The notes under the pieces: generated by a model
What the model saw: the letters and a program-made list of their open reading frames with translations, nothing else
Databases searched by the model: none
What the model was told of the DNA's origin: nothing
Program-made: the position numbers and the translations under genes
Assembly (NCBI RefSeq): GCF_000235485.1
Contig: NZ_JH378887.1
Span: forward strand, 191,153 to 255,152
DNA: 64,000 bases
Direction of reading: 5' to 3'
Source: Streptococcus sp. oral taxon 058 str. F0407
GTDB taxonomy: Bacteria; Bacillota; Bacilli; Lactobacillales; Streptococcaceae
Shown here: piece after piece, positions 56,361 through 64,000 of the stretch
Numbering within the stretch: position 1 is the stretch's first letter
How the letters are laid out: each line of letters starts with the position of its first letter

Positions 56361-56397
56361 AAAACGGCATCTTCTTTCAGAGGAGATACCGTTTTTT
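56361..56397 (+). terminator. Terminator after the DUF898-like pseudogene
   Basis: AAAACGG (56361-56367) and ATCTTCT pair with AGGAGAT and CCGTTTT (56389-56395), with a C/A mismatch; T-run follows. Confidence 0.85.
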
Positions 56398-56482
56398 CTT
56401 TTTCGGATAAGGAAACAAAATTTTCTTCCTTTCTCTATCTTTTAAATTGATAGATTTTTTCAGAGAAAGACTGTAAAATTTT

Positions 56483-56491
56483 TGATATAAT
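56483..56491 (+). promoter_or_regulatory. Promoter of the DUF389 gene, extended -10
   Basis: TTGA then TATAAT at 56486-56491, 143 bp before the start codon; no clear -35. The long leader up to 56633 contains no recognised riboswitch. Confidence 0.5.
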
Positions 56492-56633
56492 GTTAAGGAT
56501 GGACTGACGGATGCTTAAAGGATAATTTTCAAAAGAATAACAGGTGAGAATTAAAAATATGTAAGATTGGACAGAAGTCTCTCTATCATCATCCATGCAG
56601 AAACAAGATTATATGAAATAAAAGGATTAACCA

Positions 56634-57695
56634 ATGACCAGAAACTATTCAACACGTGAATACCGTGAGAAATTATATGATGATCTTCATGTTCGATTAA
56701 GAGATACAGTGATTTTGATGTGTGCGATTTTTATTGCCTCTATAGGTCTAAATATGAATTCAACAGCTGTCATTATTGGAGCCATGCTGATTTCCCCTCT
56801 TATGACACCGATTGTTGGACTGGGTTTTGGTTTAGCTATTTTTGATACCCGTTTAATCAAGCAATCTCTAGAGGTTTTATTTACTCAAGTATTGGTCAGC
56901 TTGCTTGTCTCGACTCTATATTTCTGGATTTCTCCCTTATCTTATGCAAGTAGCGAATTGATTGCACGAACCTCTCCAACCATTTGGGATGTTCTCATTG
57001 CTATTGCTGGTGGGATAGCAGGTGTAATTGGGTCAAGGAAAAAAGAAGCAAACAATATCGTTCCAGGAGTAGCCATTGCAACAGCTCTGATGCCACCTAT
57101 CTGTACTGCAGGCTATGGTTTAGCTAATGGAAATCTACGATTTTTATTTGGGGCTCTCTATCTTTTCTTGATCAACTGTGTCTTTATCATGCTAGCCAAC
57201 ATTGTTGGAACAAGAATTTTGATGAGAAAATCTCCCTTAAGTTCATTTAAAGAGCTAAACATTAAAATGAAAATTGGCTTGACATCCTTGATTGTATTAT
57301 TGGTTCTTCCAGCCAGCTATTCAGCAGTCACTCTGACGATAGATCAAGCGCGAAAAGAAGGAATCAAACAGTTTGTAGGAAAAGAGTTCGCCAATCACAC
57401 GGTTATTAATCAAGTCTACAAGTCAAGGAACAATGAATTAGTCTTGACGGTTGTTGGAGATCCGATTTCAGAAGAAGAATTAGAAACGCTCCACCAAAAA
57501 CAAGCCTCTTACGGTATTCAATCTGTTCAATTGAAAGTCAATCAAGTTCATAATTCGACAAAATTAGACAGTGATACGACCAAGGAATTTTATGAAACCA
57601 TTAACAAGTATATCGATCAAAAACTATCTGAAAAAAATTTACAAAACGATCGCGCAAAAGAAAATGAAGCAGACAATGAAGCAGACAAGGATTGA
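56634..57695 (+). CDS. DUF389 (TIGR00341-like) membrane protein
   Basis: 353 residues. About six membrane helices in the first 235 residues with the family pattern IGLNMNSTAVIIGAMLISPL then MTPIVGLGFGLAIFD, and IATALMPPICTAGYGLANGN. A soluble C-terminal part (240-353) ends in a highly charged, Glu/Asp/Lys-rich tail. Function is unknown in the family. Single gene, convergent with thrS. Confidence 0.82.
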   Translation: MTRNYSTREYREKLYDDLHVRLRDTVILMCAIFIASIGLNMNSTAVIIGAMLISPLMTPIVGLGFGLAIFDTRLIKQSLEVLFTQVLVSLLVSTLYFWISPLSYASSELIARTSPTIWDVLIAIAGGIAGVIGSRKKEANNIVPGVAIATALMPPICTAGYGLANGNLRFLFGALYLFLINCVFIMLANIVGTRILMRKSPLSSFKELNIKMKIGLTSLIVLLVLPASYSAVTLTIDQARKEGIKQFVGKEFANHTVINQVYKSRNNELVLTVVGDPISEEELETLHQKQASYGIQSVQLKVNQVHNSTKLDSDTTKEFYETINKYIDQKLSEKNLQNDRAKENEADNEADKD

Positions 57696-57778
57696 GGATA
57701 TTGACTTGTCTAATTCATGAGAGCAAATCTTGTGTGATGGTTTGACCAATCACTACTGGCTCAGATTAAATAAAATAT

Positions 57779-57811
57779 AAAAAGCAACAGCTGAAATAGT
57801 TGTTGCTTTTT
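57779..57811. terminator. Bidirectional terminator between DUF389 gene and thrS
   Basis: AAAAAGCAACA (57779-57789) pairs perfectly with TGTTGCTTTTT (57801-57811). Confidence 0.9.
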
Positions 57812-57847
57812 CTGGCTCTGAAAAATGTTTCTCAGACAGTGATCGTT

Positions 57848-59791
57848 TTATTTCTCAACACGAGATTTGTTGGCGATATCAGCAAGGATTGCTGCTACAA
57901 ACTCATCTACTGAGACAGTTTGTGTTTCTTTTTGACCATAGCGGCGAACGTTGACTGTTCCGTCTTCCATTTCCTTATCTCCAACGATCAATTGGTAAGG
58001 AATCTTGCTGGTTTGAGAAGCACGGATCTTGAACTGCATTTTTTCGTTGCGTTCATCGACATCAGCACGGACACCACGGTCACGGAGTTTCTTAGCCACT
58101 TCCCATGCATAGTCCACGTGTTTTTCGTTAGATACTGGGATGAGGGTCACTTGATGTGGTGCAAGCCATGTTGGGAAGGCACCCTTGTAGTTCTCAATCA
58201 AGATAGCTGTGAAGCGTTCCATAGTTGAAATAACGCCACGGTGAATCATAACTGGACGGTGTTCTTCCCCGTCAGCCCCAATGTATTTAAGGTCAAAGCG
58301 TTCTGGAAGCAAGAAGTCCAGCTGGATAGTCGAAAGGGTTTCTTCTTTTCCGAGAGCTGTCTTAACCTGGATATCCAATTTTGGTCCGTAGAAGGCCGCT
58401 TCCCCTTCGGCTTCAAAGTAGTCCACGCCCATTTCATCAAGGGCTGCACGAAGCATGGTTTGGGCATTTTCCCACATCTCATCGTTATCAAAGTACTTGT
58501 GAGTATCTTGAGGGTCGCGAAGAGAGAGGCGGAAGCGGTATTCAGTCAAGTTGAAGTCTTCATAAACATCGATAATCAACTGCAGAGCACGCTGGAATTC
58601 TTCTTGGATTTGTTCTGGTGTAACGAAGAGGTGACCGTCGTTGAGAGACATTTCACGTACACGCTGAAGACCAGTCAGAGCACCCGATTTTTCATAGCGG
58701 TGCATCATTCCGATCTCAGCAATACGGATTGGCAACTCACGGTAAGAGTGAACATGGTGTTTGTAGACTTGGATGTGGTGTGGGCAGTTCATTGGACGAA
58801 GGACAAATTCTTCCCCGTCACCCATGTCCATGGTTGGGAACATATCTTCACGGTAGTGATCCCAGTGACCAGAAGTCTTGTAAAGTTCCACAGAGGCAAG
58901 TGGTGGAGTGTAAACGTGTTGGTAACCTGCAGCTATTTCCTTATCAACAATGTAGCGTTCCAATTCACGACGGATAGTCGCACCGTTTGGCAACCAGAAT
59001 GGCAAACCTTGTCCCACTTCTTGAGAAATCATGAAGAGGTCAAGCTCTTTACCAAGTTTTCGGTGGTCACGTTCTTTGGCTTCTTCACGCATTTGAAGGT
59101 AGTTCTTCAAGTCTTTCTTGTCAAACCAAGCTGTACCGTAGATCCGTTGCATCATAGCATTGTCGCTATTTCCACGCCAGTAAGCACCAGCCACATGGAG
59201 AAGGTGGAAGATTTGGATACGACCTGTTGATGGGACGTGCGGGCCACGGCAGAGATCCACATATTCGCCCTGACGATAGATGGTCAAACCACCCTCATCT
59301 TCAGAGTGTTCTTCAATCAATTCCAATTTATAAGGGTCGTTTTTGAAGATTTCACGCGCTTCATCTTTGGTTACTTCCTCACGAATAGACGGGAAGTTTT
59401 CTTTGACGATTTTTTGCATTTCTTCTTCAATACGAGGCAGGTCTTCGTTAGAGATTTGACCAGCAGTATTGTCGGTATCGTAGTAGAAGCCATCTTCGAT
59501 AGCTGGACCAACTCCCAAGTGAATGTCTGGGAAAAGGCGACGAGCTGCTTGGGCAAATAAGTGAGCAGCCGAGTGGCGCAAAATCGGAAGGGCATCTTCG
59601 TGATCGGGTGTCACGATTTCAATGGCACCATCTTCAGTGATAGCACGAGTTGTGTCGATGAGTTTGCCGTTGAATTTACCAGCCAAGGCTTTTTTAGCTA
59701 GGGAATTGCTGATGCTTTGCGCAATTTCAAAAGTAGTAACGCCTGATTCGAATTCACGAACAGCGCCATCTGGGAAAGTAATCTTAATCAT
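57848..59791 (-). CDS. thrS: ThrS, threonyl-tRNA synthetase
   Basis: 647 residues. TGS domain at the N-terminus, editing domain with [10 protein letters not shown] (near 73) and [10 protein letters not shown], class II catalytic core with [15 protein letters not shown] (near 333) and a C-terminal anticodon-binding domain ([11 protein letters not shown]). It lies 10 bp downstream of a small kinase gene and both are behind a T-box leader, so charging of tRNA-Thr controls the pair. Confidence 0.97.
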   Translation of the reverse strand: MIKITFPDGAVREFESGVTTFEIAQSISNSLAKKALAGKFNGKLIDTTRAITEDGAIEIVTPDHEDALPILRHSAAHLFAQAARRLFPDIHLGVGPAIEDGFYYDTDNTAGQISNEDLPRIEEEMQKIVKENFPSIREEVTKDEAREIFKNDPYKLELIEEHSEDEGGLTIYRQGEYVDLCRGPHVPSTGRIQIFHLLHVAGAYWRGNSDNAMMQRIYGTAWFDKKDLKNYLQMREEAKERDHRKLGKELDLFMISQEVGQGLPFWLPNGATIRRELERYIVDKEIAAGYQHVYTPPLASVELYKTSGHWDHYREDMFPTMDMGDGEEFVLRPMNCPHHIQVYKHHVHSYRELPIRIAEIGMMHRYEKSGALTGLQRVREMSLNDGHLFVTPEQIQEEFQRALQLIIDVYEDFNLTEYRFRLSLRDPQDTHKYFDNDEMWENAQTMLRAALDEMGVDYFEAEGEAAFYGPKLDIQVKTALGKEETLSTIQLDFLLPERFDLKYIGADGEEHRPVMIHRGVISTMERFTAILIENYKGAFPTWLAPHQVTLIPVSNEKHVDYAWEVAKKLRDRGVRADVDERNEKMQFKIRASQTSKIPYQLIVGDKEMEDGTVNVRRYGQKETQTVSVDEFVAAILADIANKSRVEK

Positions 59792-59801
59792 GGTTTTCTC
59801 C

Positions 59802-60428
59802 TTAAATATTTATTCTATTTATATTGGACAATTTTAAGAGCCGAGCGACCTCTTCCGCAGTTTGATTCTCTGATTGACTGCCATCTGTTATGAGGCTAGG
59901 ATAGCCTAATAACACCGATTCCTTACGAACCATTTGAGCAAAAAGAATGTCTCGTTGCATCCAGTTTTCAAAAGCTTGCTCAGGATTGGTAGTTCCCTCT
60001 AAGACATAAGGAACCCATTCTCTCTGTTTATAGTGCTTTTTCTGAAAATCAGCTGTCGGAGTCAAGCATAGATAGGAAGACGCTAGGCATTCAAGCTCCT
60101 TTACCAAGTGAGGCAAAAGTCCTGCTCCTTCAACCAAGAGAGGTCTATCTTGATTTTTTATCAAGTAAGATTTTACATAAGGAAAAATCTCTTCATAAAA
60201 GCGCCATTCTTCATCTGCCATCTCTTCTGGATTTCTCATCCAGATTTGTTCTGGATTTCTATCCTGCCTAAGAAGGCAAATTGGCTGTGAGTCTGTACTT
60301 GCTTGACTCATCATCTCTTCTACCAAATCATCCAGTTTGATATGAAGTAGTTGATACTGTCTAGCAAGAAGTGAGGCAATTGTTGATTTTCCACTACAAG
60401 GCGATCCGCCAATCATATAAAGCATCAT
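59802..60428 (-). CDS. P-loop kinase-like protein, T-box co-regulated with thrS
   Basis: 208 residues from ATG 60428 (an adjacent ATG at 60425 has slightly better spacing from AAGGAGG). Walker A GSPCSGKS at 8-15, then [16 protein letters not shown] with the Asp typical of small-molecule kinases. The rest is unassigned; it resembles AAA_33/shikimate-kinase-like proteins. It lies between the T-box and thrS, so it is expressed when tRNA-Thr is uncharged. No substrate can be proposed with confidence. Confidence 0.75.
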   Translation of the reverse strand: MMLYMIGGSPCSGKSTIASLLARQYQLLHIKLDDLVEEMMSQASTDSQPICLLRQDRNPEQIWMRNPEEMADEEWRFYEEIFPYVKSYLIKNQDRPLLVEGAGLLPHLVKELECLASSYLCLTPTADFQKKHYKQREWVPYVLEGTTNPEQAFENWMQRDILFAQMVRKESVLLGYPSLITDGSQSENQTAEEVARLLKLSNINRINI

Positions 60429-60446
60429 TCTTCCTCCTTCTGACAA

Positions 60447-60658
60447 AATAAAAACGACATCCTAAAAGGACGTCGCAACGTGGTTCCACCTTCATTTATG
60501 TTCCTCAAAAAGAGAGACACCTCAGATTGGCTTTAACGTGGCCACCGTTTTATGTTTTCATAAAAGTCAGTAGAGTAGTATCAGTTTAGGCTCTCTATGC
60601 GTTTCCAGCAACCACGCACTCTCTAGTAGAAAGGGACTAAGTGACTTGTCTCTATGCA
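60447..60658 (-). promoter_or_regulatory. T-box riboswitch (threonine) controlling the kinase-thrS operon
   Basis: Minus-strand leader. The conserved T-box sequence AAGGTGGAACCACG is the complement of 60479-60492, followed by a terminator, GCGACGTCC/GGATGTCGT with U-tail (60450-60476). Stem I elements (AGAGAGTGCGTGG...CGCATAGAGAGCC) lie upstream. Threonine codons ACT occur in the expected specifier region near 60575. Uncharged tRNA-Thr would stabilise the antiterminator. Confidence 0.9.
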
Positions 60659-60660
60659 TT

Positions 60661-60688
60661 ATTATAGCATGATTGCGAGATTTTTCAA
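60661..60688 (-). promoter_or_regulatory. Promoter of the T-box leader
   Basis: Leftward -35 TTGAAA (complement of 60683-60688), 16 nt, TGC-TATAAT (-10 complement of 60661-60666). The -35 overlaps the stop codon of the upstream membrane-protein gene. Confidence 0.75.
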
Positions 60689-61059
60689 GGATTTTGTGAA
60701 AGTTTTTTATTTTTTCCTCGCTGTAGCATGTATTTAATACCCGAACCTGAAGCCATACCAAGTAGGGCAAAGAGTTCATAAGCTAGGAAATAAACGAGAA
60801 TGAATTCATGAAAAGTGATGATGGTAAAGCAATAGAGCAATCCGACACCAAGCAGCCACCACAGTGAGAATTGGAAGCGGTAGCTATAAAGAAGGGACAC
60901 GATAAAGGTTGCCAAAGGTGAAAAAAGAATGATGTTGTTAATGTACAGTCCCTTCAGCGTATAAGGGTCAGAAATCAGCAGTAAAAGCAACTCATAGAGA
61001 GGCCAGTAAAAGAAGAATATGACAAGGTAATATGGGATATACTTAAGATAGTTACGCAT
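60685..61059 (-). CDS. Small integral membrane protein of unknown function
   Basis: 124 residues with four hydrophobic segments (about 8-30, 40-60, 66-82, 86-106) and a basic C-terminus (LQRGKNKKLSQNP). No family recognised. It is leftward, upstream of the T-box operon, without a terminator of its own; read-through into the T-box leader is possible. Confidence 0.6.
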   Translation of the reverse strand: MRNYLKYIPYYLVIFFFYWPLYELLLLLISDPYTLKGLYINNIILFSPLATFIVSLLYSYRFQFSLWWLLGVGLLYCFTIITFHEFILVYFLAYELFALLGMASGSGIKYMLQRGKNKKLSQNP

Positions 61060-61212
61060 GGCAATAGTCCTCCAATCTGCAAAAATAGAGAGATGTCGAA
61101 GACCACATGATCCTAAATGAAGGGGAACTCTCTACCTATATTGTAGCACGATTTGGAAGCTCTTACAAGTTGATCAGGTAAGCAGTGATAGTGATTTTTT
61201 GGAGTGTTTTCT

Positions 61213-61220
61213 GCTATAAT
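61213..61220 (+). promoter_or_regulatory. Promoter of the phosphoesterase gene, extended -10
   Basis: TGC-TATAAT with -10 at 61215-61220, 37 bp before the ATG. No strong -35. Confidence 0.55.
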
Positions 61221-61256
61221 ACTAACAGAAGAAGTAAGAGGAAATGAGGAGAAAGA

Positions 61257-62099
61257 ATGACGAAAATAGCAGTTCTTTCAGATATACATGGAAATACGAC
61301 AGCTCTGGAAGCTGTACTGGCTGATGCAAGAGCTGCAAGGGTAGACGAGTACTGGCTTTTAGGAGATATTCTTATGCCAGGAACAGGACGTAGAAGAATA
61401 TTGGCTCTCTTGGCTAGCTTGCCCATCACTGCTAGGGTACTGGGGAATTGGGAAGATAGTCTCTGGCGTGCTTTGCATCGCAAGCTAGATCCTACAAAAG
61501 CGAGTCATCGATATCTCCTGCGCCAATGCCAGTATATCTTAGAAGAAATTAGCCCTAAAGAAATCGAAGACCTCAACAATCAACCTATGCAAGTTCATCG
61601 TCAGTTTGGTGATTTGACGGTAGGAATTACTCACCATCTCCCTGATAAAAACTGGGGTAGAGAGTTGATTCATACGGGAAAACAAGAAGATTTTGATAGA
61701 TTGGTGACGGAACCGCATGCCTCTATCGCGGTATATGGGCATATTCACCAGCAATTGCTTCGTTACGGAAGTGATGGACAGTTGATTCTCAATCCAGGAT
61801 CCATTGGGCAACCCTTCTTTTTAGATGCGCAGTTGCGTAAGGACCTGCGTGCCCAGTACATGATTTTAGAGTTTGATGAAACAGGTTTGTCTGATGTTGA
61901 TTTTCGTAGAGTGGATTATGATGTAGAAGCCGAATTGCAGTTGGCTAAGGATTTAAAGCTCCCCTATTTCCAAATCTACTATGAAAGTTTAGTCAATGGG
62001 ATTCACCATACTCATAATCAGGAACTTCTGTATGAAATTGCCCAAGAACAAGGGCATGATGCTGAGTTGAATGCGTGGCTGGGTGGTGGTAATAATTGA
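61257..62099 (+). CDS. Metallophosphoesterase (YfcE/calcineurin-like)
   Basis: 280 residues. Metal motifs: VLSDIHGNTTALEAV near residue 7, LLGDIL near 36, GNWEDS near 62 (in place of the usual GNxD/GNHE), THHLPD, YGHIHQQ near 161 and NPGSIGQ near 178. Probably a cytoplasmic phosphodiesterase of unknown substrate. AGGAG precedes the ATG. Confidence 0.83.
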   Translation: MTKIAVLSDIHGNTTALEAVLADARAARVDEYWLLGDILMPGTGRRRILALLASLPITARVLGNWEDSLWRALHRKLDPTKASHRYLLRQCQYILEEISPKEIEDLNNQPMQVHRQFGDLTVGITHHLPDKNWGRELIHTGKQEDFDRLVTEPHASIAVYGHIHQQLLRYGSDGQLILNPGSIGQPFFLDAQLRKDLRAQYMILEFDETGLSDVDFRRVDYDVEAELQLAKDLKLPYFQIYYESLVNGIHHTHNQELLYEIAQEQGHDAELNAWLGGGNN

Positions 62100-62123
62100 C
62101 ATTACAACACAAAAGGGTATAAT
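62096..62123 (+). promoter_or_regulatory. Rrf2 gene promoter
   Basis: Consensus TTGACA (62096-62101), 16 nt, TATAAT (62118-62123), overlapping the stop of the preceding gene. Confidence 0.8.
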
Positions 62124-62155
62124 GGGTATCAAATAGGATGTGAAAGGAGAAGAAG

Positions 62156-62593
62156 ATGCAAATTTCAAGTCGATTTACGATTGCGACTCATATGTTAATC
62201 ATCATTGCCATCAAGAGTCAAGAGAGCAAAGTGACCAGTGATTTTCTCGCAGCCAGTGTTGGAGTCAATCCGGTCATTATTCGCAAAATCTTGTCCCAAC
62301 TCAAAAAAGCTGAACTGATATCGGTTGCGCGTGGGACGGGCGGTACTGAGATTATCAAAGACCTCCAAGATATTAGCTTTTTTGATGTTTATCAGGCTGT
62401 TGAATGTTTAGGAAAATCTGGTAAACTCTTTAGTTTCCATGACAATCCCAACCCCAACTGTCCAGTGGGGGCCAATATCCATGAAGTCTTGGATCAAAAA
62501 TTGCTGGATATCCAACTAGCGATGGAAAACCAGCTTCGTCAGACGAGTCTGGCTCAGGTTGTGGCTGATACTCAGGATAAAATGATCAAGTAA
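62156..62593 (+). CDS. Rrf2-family transcriptional regulator (YwnA-like)
   Basis: 145 residues. Winged HTH: SDFLAASVGVNPVIIRKILS followed by GTGGTEIIKDL. Only two cysteines (VECLGK and NPNCPVG) are present, so the three-Cys Fe-S site of IscR/NsrR is missing and another signal is likely. AAAGGAG precedes the ATG. A perfect CCATAATTATGG palindrome at 62621-62632, upstream of the next gene, is a possible target. Confidence 0.85.
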   Translation: MQISSRFTIATHMLIIIAIKSQESKVTSDFLAASVGVNPVIIRKILSQLKKAELISVARGTGGTEIIKDLQDISFFDVYQAVECLGKSGKLFSFHDNPNPNCPVGANIHEVLDQKLLDIQLAMENQLRQTSLAQVVADTQDKMIK

Positions 62594-62615
62594 GAGGGCT
62601 AGAGTCCTCTTTTTC
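62593..62615 (+). terminator. Short terminator after the Rrf2 gene
   Basis: AGAGG (62593-62597) pairs with CCTCT (62606-62610), followed by T's; the stem is only 5 bp. Confidence 0.55.
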
Positions 62616-62620
62616 TATTG

Positions 62621-62638
62621 CCATAATTATGGTACAAT
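62621..62638 (+). promoter_or_regulatory. Promoter region of the YdcF-like gene with palindrome
   Basis: CCATAATTATGG palindrome (62621-62632) directly abuts a -10 like TACAAT (62633-62638). A repressor bound here would block the promoter. Confidence 0.5.
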
Positions 62639-62660
62639 GTAGTCATCAAAGGAGAAGACT

Positions 62661-63683
62661 ATGTACTTTATTACAGGATTTTTTGTCCTACTTTTTTTAG
62701 TTTCGTTTTTTAGAGACAATCGCAGTCTCTGGAATCCGGCTCTTTTGCTTTTGTCTCTGCTTTTTTCTTACCTGTCTATTGCCAATTTTTTTTACGAGGC
62801 TGGGCAAGAAGAATTGCACATGATTTTCTTTGCAGTGATTTTTCTCTTGCTTCCATTTTTAGTTTTTCTAAGTGGCTTTTTCCTTATTTATAACGGATTT
62901 GTGTTGTTGAAGAAAGAAGGAAGATCCAAGGCAAATTATTTGTCTCTGGGACTAGGGTGCGTGATTCTATTCTTTTTTGTGATCATGGCGATTCGAGTGA
63001 GCGATACCAAGGGCTTGTTCTACACCAACCATCTAGTGAATATTATCTTTTTCTTTTTGATTTATTCGTATTTGATTTTTGGTTTTGCCTTTGCAGGATT
63101 TCTGCTTTATTCTATTCTGTATCTTTTTATTCCTAAGAAAAAACACTATGATTTTATTATCATTCACGGGGCTGGTTTGTTGGATGGAGAAAGGGTGACT
63201 CCTTTGCTCAAGCGTAGGATTGACAAGGCGGTCGAGGCTTACTACAAGTCGAACAATCCAGATGTCAAATTGATCGCTAGTGGGGGCCAAGGTGGGGATG
63301 AGAAGATTTCCGAAGCTCAGGCCATTTGTAATTATTTGCTGGAAGAGACGGATGTTCCGAGAGAAGCGATTCTCCTAGAGGAAGACTCAACGACGACTTA
63401 TGAGAATCTTCTCTTCTCAAAAGAAATGGGAGAGAAACTGGTGGCAGGTCCACGTTTTCTCTTTGTGACCAATGACTACCATGTTTTTCGAACCAGTACC
63501 TATGCTAGACAACTCCGTATGAAAGGAGATGGCTTAGGCTGTCGAACGGCGGCCTACTATATTCCATCGGCCTTTATCAGAGAGTATATTGCTCTATGTG
63601 TGAAGATGAAATGGCTTTTTATCGCCTTCTATGTTTTATTGATTTTAGCTTTGATTTTCTCTTATAAGGGTATTTTATGGTAA
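62661..63683 (+). CDS. YdcF-like (DUF218) membrane protein
   Basis: 340 residues. About five membrane helices in the first 160 residues, then a DUF218 domain: FIIIHGAGLLDGERVTPLLK, KLIASGGQGGDEKISEA and EDSTTTYENLLFSKEM, ending in one more membrane helix. DUF218 proteins (YdcF, SanA, ElyC) are linked to envelope functions; the reaction is not known. AAAGGAG precedes the ATG. Confidence 0.83.
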   Translation: MYFITGFFVLLFLVSFFRDNRSLWNPALLLLSLLFSYLSIANFFYEAGQEELHMIFFAVIFLLLPFLVFLSGFFLIYNGFVLLKKEGRSKANYLSLGLGCVILFFFVIMAIRVSDTKGLFYTNHLVNIIFFFLIYSYLIFGFAFAGFLLYSILYLFIPKKKHYDFIIIHGAGLLDGERVTPLLKRRIDKAVEAYYKSNNPDVKLIASGGQGGDEKISEAQAICNYLLEETDVPREAILLEEDSTTTYENLLFSKEMGEKLVAGPRFLFVTNDYHVFRTSTYARQLRMKGDGLGCRTAAYYIPSAFIREYIALCVKMKWLFIAFYVLLILALIFSYKGILW

Positions 63684-63953
63684 TTTGTGAACTCATCGTT
63701 GGGTGATTTTTGTAAAATTCCTATTGTAATAATTGTTAGATTCTCTAAAAAAATTACAGTAACTTAAAAAAACGGAAGTTCCATTAGTAGCAACAATGGT
63801 AGAGCGGGTCAGGAGATTATAGGTGAGGCTTTGGAATAGCTTGGTGGTTACTCGTCAATCAATTGGATAATTTCTAACCTAGTTACAGATTTTCAGAGAG
63901 GGTCAAAAATAAGCAACTGCATATGGGTAGACTAGATTTTTACAGTCAACGAC
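63684..63953. other. Gene-free stretch at the right end
   Basis: No intact reading frame, promoter or repeat that I recognise. Confidence 0.4.
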
Positions 63954-63990
63954 AAAAAATGTGAACCAGCAACAGAGGTTCACATTTTTT
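63954..63990. terminator. Strong terminator hairpin at the right edge
   Basis: AAAAAATGTGAACC (63954-63967) pairs perfectly with GGTTCACATTTTTT (63977-63990); the T-run continues to the last base of the window. Confidence 0.85.
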
Positions 63991-64000
63991 TTTTTTTTTT

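Noticed and set aside
58241..59230. A 329-codon open frame on the plus strand
   Set aside because: It lies antisense inside thrS, whose motifs are intact; a codon-bias shadow with no independent support.
63975..64000. Long T-run at the window end as a special element
   Set aside because: It is the tail of a terminator hairpin and may simply coincide with a contig or window edge.

Overview
The window is a low-GC Firmicute chromosome segment, almost certainly a mitis-group Streptococcus (S. mitis, S. oralis or a close relative). The evidence is the psaB-psaC-psaA/tpx/psaR/pepO manganese cluster, rel-dtd, metE-metF, pnp-cysE-cysS, the scr sucrose genes, msmK and thrS with the pneumococcal-type two-component system upstream. 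No rRNA, tRNA or intact insertion sequence was seen.

Region 1 (1-8500) is a type I-E CRISPR-Cas locus that enters the window inside cas8e: cas8e(partial)-cas11-cas7e-cas5e-cas6e-cas1-cas2. The Cas2 protein carries a C-terminal DEDDh exonuclease domain. A 32-repeat, 31-spacer array follows after only 23 bp. Downstream of the array lies decayed sequence ending in what looks like the 3' end of an HMG-CoA reductase gene (mvaA), so the CRISPR locus seems to sit in a former mvaA/scrR intergenic region.

Region 2 (8509-14530) holds the sucrose genes: scrB-scrR leftward, scrA and scrK rightward. LacI/CcpA-type operators lie in the divergent promoter region.

Region 3 (14533-25060) begins with a TVP38-type membrane protein. 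A defence island follows: hsdR-hsdM-hsdS, a two-gene SMC/OLD-like ATPase plus TOPRIM-like nuclease pair, a HigA-like antitoxin with a probable toxin remnant, a DUF1722 gene overlapping a pyrimidine-dimer-glycosylase-like gene, and another XRE regulator. The ATPase/TOPRIM pair is the best candidate here for an under-described defence system.

Region 4 (25061-37141) is metabolic core. It contains metE-metF behind a MET-box, pnp behind a tandem structured RNA element, cysE, a nucleoside phosphorylase, a RibD-like reductase, cysS, mrnC, a PucR-type HTH protein and msmK with a cre-like site.

Region 5 (37237-49134) holds an LPxTG-anchored nucleotidase, rel, dtd, psaR, tpx, psaBCA with a PsaR-type operator over its promoter, and pepO.

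Region 6 (49140-64000) holds a metallo-beta-lactamase-fold hydrolase, a ferric-reductase-like flavoprotein, a lipase-like protein, and a TetR/reductase pair sharing one operator type. It continues with a BceRS-like two-component system, a small membrane-protein pseudogene with two in-frame stops, a DUF389 protein and a T-box-controlled kinase-thrS unit. A metallophosphoesterase, an Rrf2 regulator and a YdcF-like protein follow. The sequence ends in a T-run after a terminator-like hairpin.
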